Shown: one piece after another, positions 26,880-35,254 of the stretch
How the letters are laid out: every line of letters begins with the position of its first letter
Position numbering within the stretch: the first letter of the stretch is position 1
DNA from: CAVSJJ01 sp963771015
Lineage (GTDB): Bacteria > Actinomycetota > Actinomycetes > Actinomycetales > Dermatophilaceae
Assembly (NCBI GenBank): GCA_963771015.1
Contig: CAVYRN010000005.1
Span: forward strand, 496,001-560,000
Direction: 5' to 3'
DNA length: 64,000 bases
Notes under the pieces: model-generated
The model's database searches: none
Told to the model about the DNA's origin: nothing
The model's input: the letters and a program-made list of their open reading frames with translations, nothing else
Translations under genes and position numbers: made by a program

Positions 26880-29074
26880 CGGGTGTCGACGACGCGCGTG
26901 GGGGTCAGCGTCCCGATCGTCGTCCCCGAGGAGCGGTAGCTGCCGGTGATGTCGACCACGACGTGGGTCGTCGTCGAGGTGGCGATGCAGAACCCGCCGG
27001 AGGCGTCGAGACCGACGCTCACCTGGCCGGCGATGGTCTCGCCCTTGACGTAGTTGACGTTCGAGGCCGTGGGCCGGGCCCCGCACGGCCAGGCCACGAG
27101 CCACCCGTTGGCGCGCGGCGCGACGGCCGTGAGGTTCGCGACGACGGCCGCGGCAGAGGACGGCATACCGGTCGTCCCGGTCACCTGGATGCGGCGGGTG
27201 ACCATGGAGGTGAACGTGCCCCCCGACCCGCGTCTGCGGGTGTCGAGGATCCGCCTGGGAGTCATGGCCGTGACGAGCGAGCCGCTGGCACCGGACGGTA
27301 CGACCGCGCCCTGGACGTCGAGGATGACCTGGCTGTCCTGGCGGGAGAAGAGGCAGACCGTGCCGTCGGCGGCGAGCTTGACGGTCGCCGAGTTGGCGAT
27401 GGCGCCGACCGCCTTGGTGTTGAGGGTCGATGCGAGGGGTCGGGTGTCGTCGCACGGGTAGGCGGTGAGGTAGCCGGCCTTGCCGACCCCGACGCTCGTC
27501 ACCGTGGCGACGACCCCCGTGGCGCCCGCCGGCAGGATGAAGTCGCCGGCCGACCCGGTGAGGTGCACCGCCCGGGTGGTGCCGGCGGCGACAATCCCTC
27601 CACCGCCGGGTTTGCGGGTGTCGAGAACTCGGACCGGCGCACTCAGCGCGCGGTACCTGCCGGCGGCTCCGCTGGCGGCCTGGCCGCCGACGTCGATGAT
27701 GACGTTGGCGGTCGAGGACACGTAGACGCATACCCGGCCTGAGGAGTCCAGGGCACTGAGCGCGGCGTTGGCGATCGCCTTGCCCGGGCGGAAGTTCACC
27801 GTCGACGCCGTCGGCCGGGCCGCCGAGCATGGCCATAGGGTGAGGTAGCCGGTGCTCGTCGCGTTGGTGACGGTGACGTTGAGGTATGCCGCGGCCGCAC
27901 CGCTCGACACGCCACCGAGACCGGACACCTGGACGATGGCCGTCGCCCCGGCCGCGAGGTCTCCCCGGTAGACGTTGTTCGCGTTGGCCGGGTCATAGAT
28001 GACGGTGACGTAGGAGTAGGTCTTGGCGATGCCGCCGACCTTGACACCCGAGACGGTGACCCGCACGACCCGGTCCGAGGACGGCTTGGCCATCTGCGTC
28101 CACGCGTTGACGTCCTGGGATCTGCGATGGAAGACGAGCTGGCCGAACCCGCCGTCGCGCACGTCGACGACGACCGGCTCGGCCTTGCCGTCGATCGTCA
28201 TCGAGACCTTGGCTGTGGAGTAGCTCCCGCCGGGCACGAGGAAGGACCAGCGCATCGGGACGAGCTCGTAGGGCAGGAAGCCGGGCGAGGGCCACGTGAG
28301 CATCCCATCGGGCGAGCGCACCGCCCGCGCCGCCGAGGCCCCGTCGTTGACGAGGAGCGCGTTGGCCTTCTGGTACCAGTTCGACCCGCCGGTCGAGCCG
28401 ACGCCCATCTGCCGACCGCTCGGCCGCAGGACCCACCACCGGTGGCCCGCCTGGGTGTTGTTCGAGAAGGGGTCGTACATGTAGCCGTCGACCGTGGCGG
28501 CGTCGGAGACACCGAGGAAGAGGTCCGACCTGCCCGCCGCGTCGTGTCCCGTCGTGGTGTAGCACCTCCACGATGACGGCGGGTCGTGGCTGAGCTGCTG
28601 GTTGGCCGCCATCATCAGGGCCGCCGCCTGGGCCTGGGACGACAGGGCCGAGCTCTCGGTGATGTCGGCGGGGGCGCCGGCGAGGCGGCGGTACGCGTTG
28701 ACCCGCGCGATGACCGCGGCCCGGAAGGCGGCGGCGGTCGTGCCCGGGGTACAGCCGCTGATGCTGCCGGTGAAGCCGACGGCGGGGGACGACCCGGTCC
28801 ACATCGAGTCGTAGAGGGAGCTCACCGGGCGACGGCGACCGGTGTCCAGCAGCCCGGCCACGGTGTTCACGTCCGGCGTGAGCCCGGGCCCCGCGGCGGG
28901 ACCGGCCGGAGTCGCGGCGGTCGCGGCGGAGGGATCGGGCAGGCCGACCGGGAGCGGCGCCGAGCCCAGCGTGGGCGCCGGGTGCTCTGCGGCGGCATAC
29001 GCCAGGGCCGGCCCGGCGACGAGGAGCGCGCTGGCGACCCCCACGAGAGCCACACGGGACAGATGTCGGCTCAT
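26867..29074 (-). CDS. Secreted CAP/SCP-domain protein with three C-terminal repeats
   Basis: This 735-residue exported protein has a signal peptide (hydrophobic core near residues 8-28, Ala-rich cleavage region). A CAP (SCP/PR-1) domain covers about residues 130-290, with VNAYRRLAG, LSSQAQAAALMMAANQQLSH and SNNTQAGHRWWVL. About three 125-residue repeats make up residues 375-735. Each repeat carries GYL/GWL, W/YPC, RP-AS-N, an Ala-rich turn, G-V-C, V-D-G and ends in P-R-hydrophobic-DTR. I recognise this repeat from other actinobacterial surface proteins but cannot name its function. The paired Cys per repeat suggests disulphides. A leaderless-type -10 precedes the ATG. It sits inside the menaquinone region without an obvious functional link. 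Confidence 0.8.
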   Translation of the reverse strand: MSRHLSRVALVGVASALLVAGPALAYAAAEHPAPTLGSAPLPVGLPDPSAATAATPAGPAAGPGLTPDVNTVAGLLDTGRRRPVSSLYDSMWTGSSPAVGFTGSISGCTPGTTAAAFRAAVIARVNAYRRLAGAPADITESSALSSQAQAAALMMAANQQLSHDPPSSWRCYTTTGHDAAGRSDLFLGVSDAATVDGYMYDPFSNNTQAGHRWWVLRPSGRQMGVGSTGGSNWYQKANALLVNDGASAARAVRSPDGMLTWPSPGFLPYELVPMRWSFLVPGGSYSTAKVSMTIDGKAEPVVVDVRDGGFGQLVFHRRSQDVNAWTQMAKPSSDRVVRVTVSGVKVGGIAKTYSYVTVIYDPANANNVYRGDLAAGATAIVQVSGLGGVSSGAAAAYLNVTVTNATSTGYLTLWPCSAARPTASTVNFRPGKAIANAALSALDSSGRVCVYVSSTANVIIDVGGQAASGAAGRYRALSAPVRVLDTRKPGGGGIVAAGTTRAVHLTGSAGDFILPAGATGVVATVTSVGVGKAGYLTAYPCDDTRPLASTLNTKAVGAIANSATVKLAADGTVCLFSRQDSQVILDVQGAVVPSGASGSLVTAMTPRRILDTRRRGSGGTFTSMVTRRIQVTGTTGMPSSAAAVVANLTAVAPRANGWLVAWPCGARPTASNVNYVKGETIAGQVSVGLDASGGFCIATSTTTHVVVDITGSYRSSGTTIGTLTPTRVVDTRVDD

Positions 29075-29081
29075 GGCCGGG

Positions 29082-29087
29082 AGCCTA
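29082..29087 (-). promoter_or_regulatory. Putative leaderless -10 of the CAP-protein gene
   Basis: On the minus strand, TAGGCT is followed by 7 bases and then the ATG at 29074, with no ribosome-binding site between. This matches the arrangement at several other genes in the window. Confidence 0.5.
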
Positions 29088-29140
29088 GAGGCCCCCTCGG
29101 GTGGGCGACCACCGAGATGGGCCGACCCTGACCGTACGGA

Positions 29141-30913
29141 CTAGCCCGGGCCCCGGCGGAGCGCGTTCTCCGCGATCTCGCGCAGCGCCGCGTGGGCCGT
29201 GCGATGGCCACGGCGGTCGACGGGGACCTCGAGCACCCGCAGACCGTCCGGCCGGCCCGCGACGGCCGCGGCGAGGGCCTGTGTGGTGTCGACCCGCTCA
29301 TGAGCGACCCCGTGGGCACGGCACAGGGCGGCGAGGTCGGTCCCGGTCGGGGTTCCGACGACCCGCTCGGACTCCTCGACCCGTCCCGGGGCGCCGTACT
29401 CGAGCGTGGCGAAGATGCCGCCCCCGTCGTCGTTGACGACGACGATCGTCAGGTTGGGGCGCGGCTCATCCGGTCCGATGGTCAGCCCGTTGGCGTCGTG
29501 GAGGAACGTCAGGTCGCCCAGCAGGGCGTATGCCGGCCGCTCCGGCCGGGCCAGCGCCACGCCCACCGCCGTCGAGACGACGCCGTCGATGCCGGCGAGG
29601 CCACGGTTGGCGACGACCTCGATCCCGGCGTGGGGGCCGGCCGGCCGCCGGCCGAACGCGAGGTCGAGGTCGCGCACCGGGTTGGACGAGCCGAGGACGA
29701 GCAGGGCGTCGTCGGGCAGCGCGTCGCCGACGGCGCCGGCCACGGCGAGGCCACTCGGCCACGGCAGTGGGTGGGCAGCGACGCCGCGCGCGATCGCGGA
29801 GCCCGCGCGGTCCCACTCGGTGGCCCAGGCCGAGCGATCCGGGGTGGGCCCTTCGGAGCCGGAGAGGTCCGCCGCCATCGCGGACCACGGGTGGACCCGG
29901 GCGACCACATGCGCGGGGTCCGGCCACGGACCGCCGGTCGACACGACCTCGACCCGGACCCCCGGACGACGCAGCAGGGCCCCGACGGGCCGGGCCAGGG
30001 TGATCCGGCCGACGACGACCACCCGCTCGGGAGCGTGGACGTCGAGCCAGTCGGCAGCGGTGAGGACCAGCGGGCCGTGGGGGACCGCGAGGGCCCGGGC
30101 GTTGAGGGACCCGAACGGCTCGGCGATGAGGGGGTAGCCACGCCGGGCCGCCCAGTCGGCCGCCGTGAGCGCATCGGTGCCGGAGCCGGTATCGCCGAGG
30201 ACGACGACGGTCCGCTCGACGTCCTCGACGGGTGACGCACCGAGGTCGCCGGGCGCCGGCGCCCGCACGACCTCGACCCACGGCATACCGCCCGCTCGGC
30301 CGACCAGCGGCTCGGGCCAGTCGCCGGCGTCCTCGGGCACGAGCGGGTCGCGGAGGGCCACGTTGAGGTGCACCGGCCCGGCGGGCAACGCGCGCGCGCC
30401 ACCGGTCGCATCGGACGCACCCGTCGCACCGGTCGCCGCGGCGACGGCGCGACAGACCGTGCTGCGCCACCAGGCGTTCTGGCCCGCGCGCCGCTCGGCG
30501 GCCGGCAGGTCGGCCTGCCAGCGGATCGCGGCACCGAAGATCCCCGGCTGCACCGTCGTCTGGTTCGCGCCCGTCCCGCGCAGCTCGGCTGGCCGGTCGG
30601 CGGAGAGGACGACGAGCGGCACCCCCGCGTGCTGCGCCTCGAGGACGGCCGGGTGCAGGTTCGCCACCGCCGTCCCGGACGTCGTGACGACGGCGACAGG
30701 GCCGTGGCCACCCCGGGCCAGGCCGAGGGCGAGGAAGCCGGCGCTGCGCTCGTCGATCCGGACATGCAGACGCAGGTGGCCCACGCGCTCGGCCGCCTGG
30801 ACGGCATAGGCGAGCGGGGCCGACCGCGACCCCGGGCAGAGCACGACCTCGCGGACCCCACACCGGACGAGCTCGTCGACGAGGACCGTCGCGAGGGCGG
30901 TGGACGGGTTCAC
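29141..30913 (-). CDS. menD: SEPHCHC synthase (menaquinone synthesis)
   Basis: This 590-residue thiamine-diphosphate enzyme joins isochorismate and 2-oxoglutarate to give 2-succinyl-5-enolpyruvyl-6-hydroxy-3-cyclohexene-1-carboxylate. The N-terminal pyrimidine-binding domain shows VVLCPGSRSAPLAYAV near residues 23-38, HVRIDERSAGFLALGLARG near 52-70 and GTGANQTTVQPGIFG. The C-terminal diphosphate-binding domain shows LLGDLTFLHDANGL near residue 455, with the GDL...N motif for Mg2+, and VVNDDGGGIFATLEYG. The GTG at 30913 overlaps the upstream hydrolase stop by 4 bases, so both are likely cotranscribed. Confidence 0.94.
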   Translation of the reverse strand: MNPSTALATVLVDELVRCGVREVVLCPGSRSAPLAYAVQAAERVGHLRLHVRIDERSAGFLALGLARGGHGPVAVVTTSGTAVANLHPAVLEAQHAGVPLVVLSADRPAELRGTGANQTTVQPGIFGAAIRWQADLPAAERRAGQNAWWRSTVCRAVAAATGATGASDATGGARALPAGPVHLNVALRDPLVPEDAGDWPEPLVGRAGGMPWVEVVRAPAPGDLGASPVEDVERTVVVLGDTGSGTDALTAADWAARRGYPLIAEPFGSLNARALAVPHGPLVLTAADWLDVHAPERVVVVGRITLARPVGALLRRPGVRVEVVSTGGPWPDPAHVVARVHPWSAMAADLSGSEGPTPDRSAWATEWDRAGSAIARGVAAHPLPWPSGLAVAGAVGDALPDDALLVLGSSNPVRDLDLAFGRRPAGPHAGIEVVANRGLAGIDGVVSTAVGVALARPERPAYALLGDLTFLHDANGLTIGPDEPRPNLTIVVVNDDGGGIFATLEYGAPGRVEESERVVGTPTGTDLAALCRAHGVAHERVDTTQALAAAVAGRPDGLRVLEVPVDRRGHRTAHAALREIAENALRRGPG

Positions 30914-32484
30914 GGTGGCGCATTCTGCCACCCACCCGGCTCGACGGCGCCCGGAGCCCGAAGCACCCGGTAGTCCCGGACGACGATCTCGCCGTGCCCG
31001 TCGCCCGCGAAGAACGGCGTGGCCCCGTCTCTCCACGCGTCGATCGACGCGCTCGCACCCCGGGGCATCCGGTCGACGAGCGTGGCCGTCTCGACGTACT
31101 CACTCGCCGCGTGTCCGGCGATCGGGTCTCCGGCGGCGTCCGGGTCACCGGTCAGGTCGCGGGTCACCGTGGTCCACCCCGCGCGGTCCGGGTTGGTCTG
31201 GCCGTCGAGCCGGGGGACCACGTCCTGCAGGTGCTCGAGGGAGAGGACGGTCACCGACCCGGGCACAGGGAACCGCGCCACCGGCGAGCCGCAGGTGACG
31301 ACGTGGGTCACCCGATGGGTCGCCCGGAAGCCGGGATCGCTCGCGAGCGCCGCCGCGATGATGCCCCCCTGGCTGTGTCCGGTGAGCAGGACCGGGTCGG
31401 GCCGCCCGGCTCGCCCCCGGGCCCGCATGGCGGCGTCGAGGGCGGCGGCCACGCCCCGCGCCGCCACGGTGGCCTCGCCCGCCATGGCCGCGACGTCCGT
31501 CGTCGCGTCGAACGGGTTGGGCCCGGCCCGAGGATGCCACTGCTGGGTGCCGGGAATCTCGACGACCCATGCCGACCCGCCGTCCGGCCGCGGCACCTCG
31601 ATGACCCGCACGGTCGCCTCGGTGTCCGCCCCTCCGAGGCTCTCCTGGCCGGCGACGAGCGAGCCGAGCGAGGTCGGCATCGGGGCGTCCGGTGGCGGTG
31701 GGACGGGACGGACCCGCGGGACCGCCCGGCCCTCGTCGAGCGCCCCCCCGAGATGGGCCAGAGCCTCGAGGGCGCCGACCGCCTCGGCCGGGGTGCGCGG
31801 TGGGTACGGACGCCCGTCGACGAGGCACGCCCAGGCGACGAGGGCGGTGAGCCGCGGGTCGTGGGGTCCGCTGCCCGAGACCATCGCGTCGGCGCCCCCG
31901 GCGACGACGTCGACGAGCCAGGGGTTCTCGAAGAGCAGCGCCGCCAACCTCGCCCGGACCTCCGGGTCGACGGCGGCCGTCCCAGCGGTCAGCGCGCCGG
32001 TGACGACGACCGACGGCAGCAGGAGGCCGAGGCCGGACATGAGGGCGTCCTGGGCCCCGGCCACGAGGGCGTCGACGGTCCGCTCGCCGGCGCGGTATGC
32101 CGCCACCGCGCCGCGCAGGGACCCCGCCAGCCCGGCGAGGAGGGCAGCCTGCCCCGCGGCACCCTCGACGCCGAGCGCGCGGGCCACGGCGGCCTCGGCG
32201 CGGGCGAGCGCCCGGGCCACGGCGGCCAGGGTGCTGGGGTCGGGCGGGCGGAGCAGCCCGTCGGCGAGCGAGCGCCGCACCGAGGCGGCCAGCGCCGCGA
32301 CGACGACCTCGGCCCCCGGAACGGCCGCCAGGAGCAGCATGCCCTGGGTGGCCACCTCGTCGGCCTCGTTCGCCAGGCTGGCGGCCCCGGCGACCAGGTC
32401 GTCCAGGGCCACCGACAGCCCACCCACCCCACCCAGGACGGACACCGCCGAGCGGTCCTGCCCGGCGCCGTGCGGCCCGCTCAC
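30910..32484 (-). CDS. Alpha/beta hydrolase paired with a WXG100-like protein
   Basis: This 524-residue protein has a lipase/esterase-type nucleophile elbow, LLTGHSQGGIIAAALA (GHSQGG), near residue 370. The N-terminal 170 residues are Ala-rich and helical (VALDDLVAGAASLANEADEVATQG and following), resembling the helical region of actinobacterial proteins that partner small WXG100-like proteins. No signal peptide is seen. The GTG at 32484 overlaps the WXG-like gene stop by 4 bases and its own stop overlaps menD. It could be a secreted effector or a cell-envelope hydrolase; the substrate is unknown and no type VII secretion gene is in the window. Confidence 0.7.
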   Translation of the reverse strand: MSGPHGAGQDRSAVSVLGGVGGLSVALDDLVAGAASLANEADEVATQGMLLLAAVPGAEVVVAALAASVRRSLADGLLRPPDPSTLAAVARALARAEAAVARALGVEGAAGQAALLAGLAGSLRGAVAAYRAGERTVDALVAGAQDALMSGLGLLLPSVVVTGALTAGTAAVDPEVRARLAALLFENPWLVDVVAGGADAMVSGSGPHDPRLTALVAWACLVDGRPYPPRTPAEAVGALEALAHLGGALDEGRAVPRVRPVPPPPDAPMPTSLGSLVAGQESLGGADTEATVRVIEVPRPDGGSAWVVEIPGTQQWHPRAGPNPFDATTDVAAMAGEATVAARGVAAALDAAMRARGRAGRPDPVLLTGHSQGGIIAAALASDPGFRATHRVTHVVTCGSPVARFPVPGSVTVLSLEHLQDVVPRLDGQTNPDRAGWTTVTRDLTGDPDAAGDPIAGHAASEYVETATLVDRMPRGASASIDAWRDGATPFFAGDGHGEIVVRDYRVLRAPGAVEPGGWQNAPP

Positions 32485-32792
32485 GGACTCCCTCCGGCAG
32501 CCCCGCCCCGTGGGCCTCGCGCCGGCGGCCGTCCGACGTGGGTCAGCACGGCGTCGGCCCGGTCGAGGGCGACGGCGACGTCGTCGAGCGCGGCGGCAAC
32601 GCACTCCTCCAGGTCGGCGAGCCGGCCCAGCCCGGCCGCCCGTTCCCGGAGCCGCTCTCGGAAGGCGTCCGCGGCGGGGGCGTCCCACGAGATCGCCCCG
32701 AGGCCGACGACCCGGCGGGCCCGGTCGCGGCTCTCCCGGGCGGCCTCCCGCCATCGGACCGCGCGAGCCCTGATGTCGGTGCTCTCCCCCAT
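32481..32792 (-). CDS. WXG100-like small helical protein
   Basis: This 103-residue acidic/Arg-rich protein is almost entirely helical. It has ISWDAPAADAFRERL near residues 33-47, which matches the WXG100 pattern (W-x-[AG]-x-A-A-x-x-[FY]) with Asp-Ala in place of the usual x-Gly after Trp. The length is that of the family, whose members form helical-hairpin dimers. It overlaps the alpha/beta hydrolase gene by 4 bases, so the pair is probably made together. Confidence 0.6.
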   Translation of the reverse strand: MGESTDIRARAVRWREAARESRDRARRVVGLGAISWDAPAADAFRERLRERAAGLGRLADLEECVAAALDDVAVALDRADAVLTHVGRPPARGPRGGAAGGSP

Positions 32793-32946
32793 CCGCCCAG
32801 CACATCAGCCGTGGCCGGGCGGGGCGAGGGGACGGCCACCGGCTGTGGACGAGGGGAGCGTCGTCGTCCGGGTGTGGACGACCCGCGCCCCGAGCGGGCC
32901 ACCCGGTCGGTGGCGGCGGTGGCGTGGGACTAACGCGTCGCGGTGC

Positions 32947-33951
32947 TCACCAGTCCAGGGCGCCCTTGAACCGGTTCTCATGGTCGTTCGTCAGCCGGCG
33001 CCGCCGACCCGTCGACAGCGTGTGCAGCCAGATCTCGGTCCACTCGTCCTCGGCGCCTCGGGTGAAGGCGATCATCCCGCCGTCGGGGCTGAAGATGGCC
33101 CCGGCGTCGCCCAGCTGCGGGCCCCCGGGCCGGGTGGGGGGCGGGGGCAGCCGCGTGAAGACGCCGCGGGCCACGTCGAGATAGCCGACCCGGGACGGCG
33201 ACCCGGGGTTCCACGTCGTCAGGGCGATACGGCTCGCCGCCCGGTCCCAGCTCGGCGCCGAGACAGCGCGACCCGGGGTGAGCGGGGTGAGGGCACCGAG
33301 CCCGACGGGGGCGCCGCCGGGCGCGCGCGCCGCGGCGACGGTGGCCACCGGGACGACGGCGACGTCCCAGGAGGTCCCGGGTGCGAGCGTGGCATACGAC
33401 AGGGCGAGGCCCGCCGTGCGGTGCCAGGACATCCCGGTGACCTCGGCATCCGGCCCGAGGTCGGTGATCCGCTGGACGTCGAGGGTCGGGATGTCGAGAG
33501 CGTGGACGTTCGGCCGACCGGCCGGGGCCGAGCGAAGGAACAGCAGGGTCCGCGCGTCGACCCACTCCGGCGAGTAGCCGTCGACGAGCTCGCGGGTGAC
33601 CGCACCCGTCGAGGCGGAGACGATCCGCAGCCGGGACTCCGGGTGGGCGACGGTGGCGGAGTGGATGGCGAGGGTGCGCCGGTTCGGCGACCAGGCGGGG
33701 TCGCGGTCGCTCTTGTATGCCGCGCCCCGGTCGTCGACGATCCGGCGCACCGCCCCGGTGAGCGGGGAGACCGCGAAGATGTCCTCCTGGCTCTCGGTGT
33801 CGCCGTCGTAGCCGGTCAGGGTGTACCCGAAGAAGGCGATCTCTCGGAACAGCCGGATCGGCAGGAGCCGTCTGGTGTACGGGAACAGCGCCGAGCGGAT
33901 GTGGGACGGCAGGGTGATCCGGGACGGGTCGAACGTGGGGAGTGTCGGCAT
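32947..33951 (-). CDS. TolB-like beta-propeller protein
   Basis: This 334-residue protein has repeated TolB/WD40-type blades: SRLRIVSASTGAVTRELVDGYSPEWV, ALDIPTLDVQRITDLGPDAEVTGMSWH and DAGAIFSPDGGMIAFTRGAEDEWTEIWLHTLSTG with the classical FSPDG motif. No signal peptide or membrane anchor is visible, so it is likely cytosolic or exported by an unseen route. I chose ATG 33951 (MPTLPTFDPSRI) as the first start after the menC end. Its role near menC is unknown. The gap 32793-32946 shows no gene. Confidence 0.7.
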   Translation of the reverse strand: MPTLPTFDPSRITLPSHIRSALFPYTRRLLPIRLFREIAFFGYTLTGYDGDTESQEDIFAVSPLTGAVRRIVDDRGAAYKSDRDPAWSPNRRTLAIHSATVAHPESRLRIVSASTGAVTRELVDGYSPEWVDARTLLFLRSAPAGRPNVHALDIPTLDVQRITDLGPDAEVTGMSWHRTAGLALSYATLAPGTSWDVAVVPVATVAAARAPGGAPVGLGALTPLTPGRAVSAPSWDRAASRIALTTWNPGSPSRVGYLDVARGVFTRLPPPPTRPGGPQLGDAGAIFSPDGGMIAFTRGAEDEWTEIWLHTLSTGRRRRLTNDHENRFKGALDW

Positions 33952-34051
33952 GAGCCACCGCCTGGGGGAGGACGTCCTTGGCCGGGCCAGTCTGGCAGCG
34001 CATCGCGCGGCGCGGTACCGGAGCGAGCCGCTGGACAGGTGACGAAGCCGG

Positions 34052-35056
34052 TCAGCTGTCCCCGGCACCGAGCAGGGCGTGGCATGCCGCGATCCGCTCC
34101 CGCCACCAGGCGGCGCGACCTGCAGTCGCGGCATACCGTTCCAGGAGAAGGGGATCGGGCGCCACGGTTCGCGGGCGGACAACGCCACCGGACGGGACCA
34201 GGGACGGGCTGGCGGTGTCACCGCCGAGGAGGCCCACCGTGCCGAGGCCGCAGGCGTAGGGAAGCTCGGGCAGCGCCGCGGCGAGCGCGACCCCGGCCGC
34301 CATGCCGACACTCGTGTCGAGCGCCGAGGACACGACGGCGGGCAGTCCGCACTCGGCCACGATCGCCACGGCGCGCCGCACCCCCCCGAGCGGTGCGACC
34401 TTGACGACGACGAGGTCGGCCGCCCCCTCACGGGCGACCCGGAGCGGGTCCTCGGCCTTGCGGACCGACTCGTCCGCGGCCACCAGGACGTCGGTGCCGG
34501 CGCGCGCCAGGGTGAGGCGCAGCTCGCGCAGCTCGTCGACGGTGGCGCACGGCTGCTCGGCGTACTCGAGGTCGTAGGCCGCCAGCCGGGCCAGCGCCTC
34601 CGTCGCGTCCTCGACGGACCAGGCCCCGTTGGCGTCGACCCTGACCCTGGCGGCCGGTCCCATGACGTCCCTGACGGCCGCCACACGGTCGATGTCGTCG
34701 GCGAGCGACTGGCCCGGCTCGGCGACCTTGACCTTGGCCGTCGTGCAACCGTCGAACCGGGCAAGGATCTCCGGCACCCGGTCGGCACTCACCGCCGGCA
34801 CGGTCGCGTTGACGGGGATCTCGGTGCGCTGCGGTTCGGGCCAGCCGTGCCACGCGGCCTCGACGGCGGCGTCGAGCCAGCGGGCGGCCTCGGGCGGCGC
34901 GTACTCGAGGAAGGGTGCGAACTCCCCCCATCCCCGGGGGCCGTGGACCAGCGCGGCCTCCCGGTGGGTGACCCCGCGGAACCGCACCCGCATCGGGATC
35001 GACACGACGACGAGCCCGTCGAGGATCTCGGCCAGGTCGGGTCGGTCACCGGTCAC
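34052..35056 (-). CDS. menC: o-Succinylbenzoate synthase
   Basis: This 334-residue enolase-superfamily enzyme dehydrates SHCHC to o-succinylbenzoate. The catalytic residues are present: the K-x-K acid/base pair in TAKVKVAEPG near residues 107-116, the metal ligands Asp in VDANGAW near 142, Glu in EYAEQPC near 169 and Asp in VAADESV near 195, and the second lysine in VVKVAPLGG near 221. The GTG at 35056 follows a leaderless-type TAGGTT by 6 bases. Confidence 0.93.
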   Translation of the reverse strand: MTGDRPDLAEILDGLVVVSIPMRVRFRGVTHREAALVHGPRGWGEFAPFLEYAPPEAARWLDAAVEAAWHGWPEPQRTEIPVNATVPAVSADRVPEILARFDGCTTAKVKVAEPGQSLADDIDRVAAVRDVMGPAARVRVDANGAWSVEDATEALARLAAYDLEYAEQPCATVDELRELRLTLARAGTDVLVAADESVRKAEDPLRVAREGAADLVVVKVAPLGGVRRAVAIVAECGLPAVVSSALDTSVGMAAGVALAAALPELPYACGLGTVGLLGGDTASPSLVPSGGVVRPRTVAPDPLLLERYAATAGRAAWWRERIAACHALLGAGDS

Positions 35057-35062
35057 CCCGGC

Positions 35063-35068
35063 AACCTA
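35063..35068 (-). promoter_or_regulatory. Putative leaderless -10 of menC
   Basis: On the minus strand, TAGGTT is followed by 6 bases and the GTG start of menC. No ribosome-binding site lies between them. Confidence 0.5.
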
Positions 35069-35105
35069 TGCCTCCCCCTGTGCCTCCCCTGCACATCCCC
35101 CCTCG

Positions 35106-35150
35106 TTCGAGGTAATCCGAGACCCCCAGACGCAACCGGAATACCTCGAA
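35106..35150. repeat. Dispersed stem-loop repeat, copy D
   Basis: This 45-bp copy has arms TTCGAGGTAATCC and GGAATACCTCGAA around a C-rich loop almost identical to copies B and C. It lies between the divergent menC and lipoprotein genes, so it is unlikely to be a simple terminator. The rest of 35057-35254 holds only the promoters and the ribosome site (AAGG) of the lipoprotein gene. Confidence 0.75.
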
Positions 35151-35254
35151 CCCGGGGCGGGACGAGGGGCTGGGGTTTCATCGACTCTGGGGAGGGCGAC
35201 CCCGGGCGAAGCAGGGCATGATGGTCGGCCAAAGGGTCGACAGGAAGGTCGACG

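Noticed and set aside
32793..32946. A further small gene between the WXG-like and TolB-like genes
   Set aside because: No open frame with a plausible start, ribosome site or coding-like codon pattern lies in this 154-bp gap.
30994..34404. A 1136-residue plus-strand open frame
   Set aside because: It is antisense to menD, the hydrolase, the WXG-like gene, the TolB-like gene and menC. Its composition is Arg/Gly/Pro/Asp-rich without any domain, as expected for the mirror frame of very GC-rich genes.
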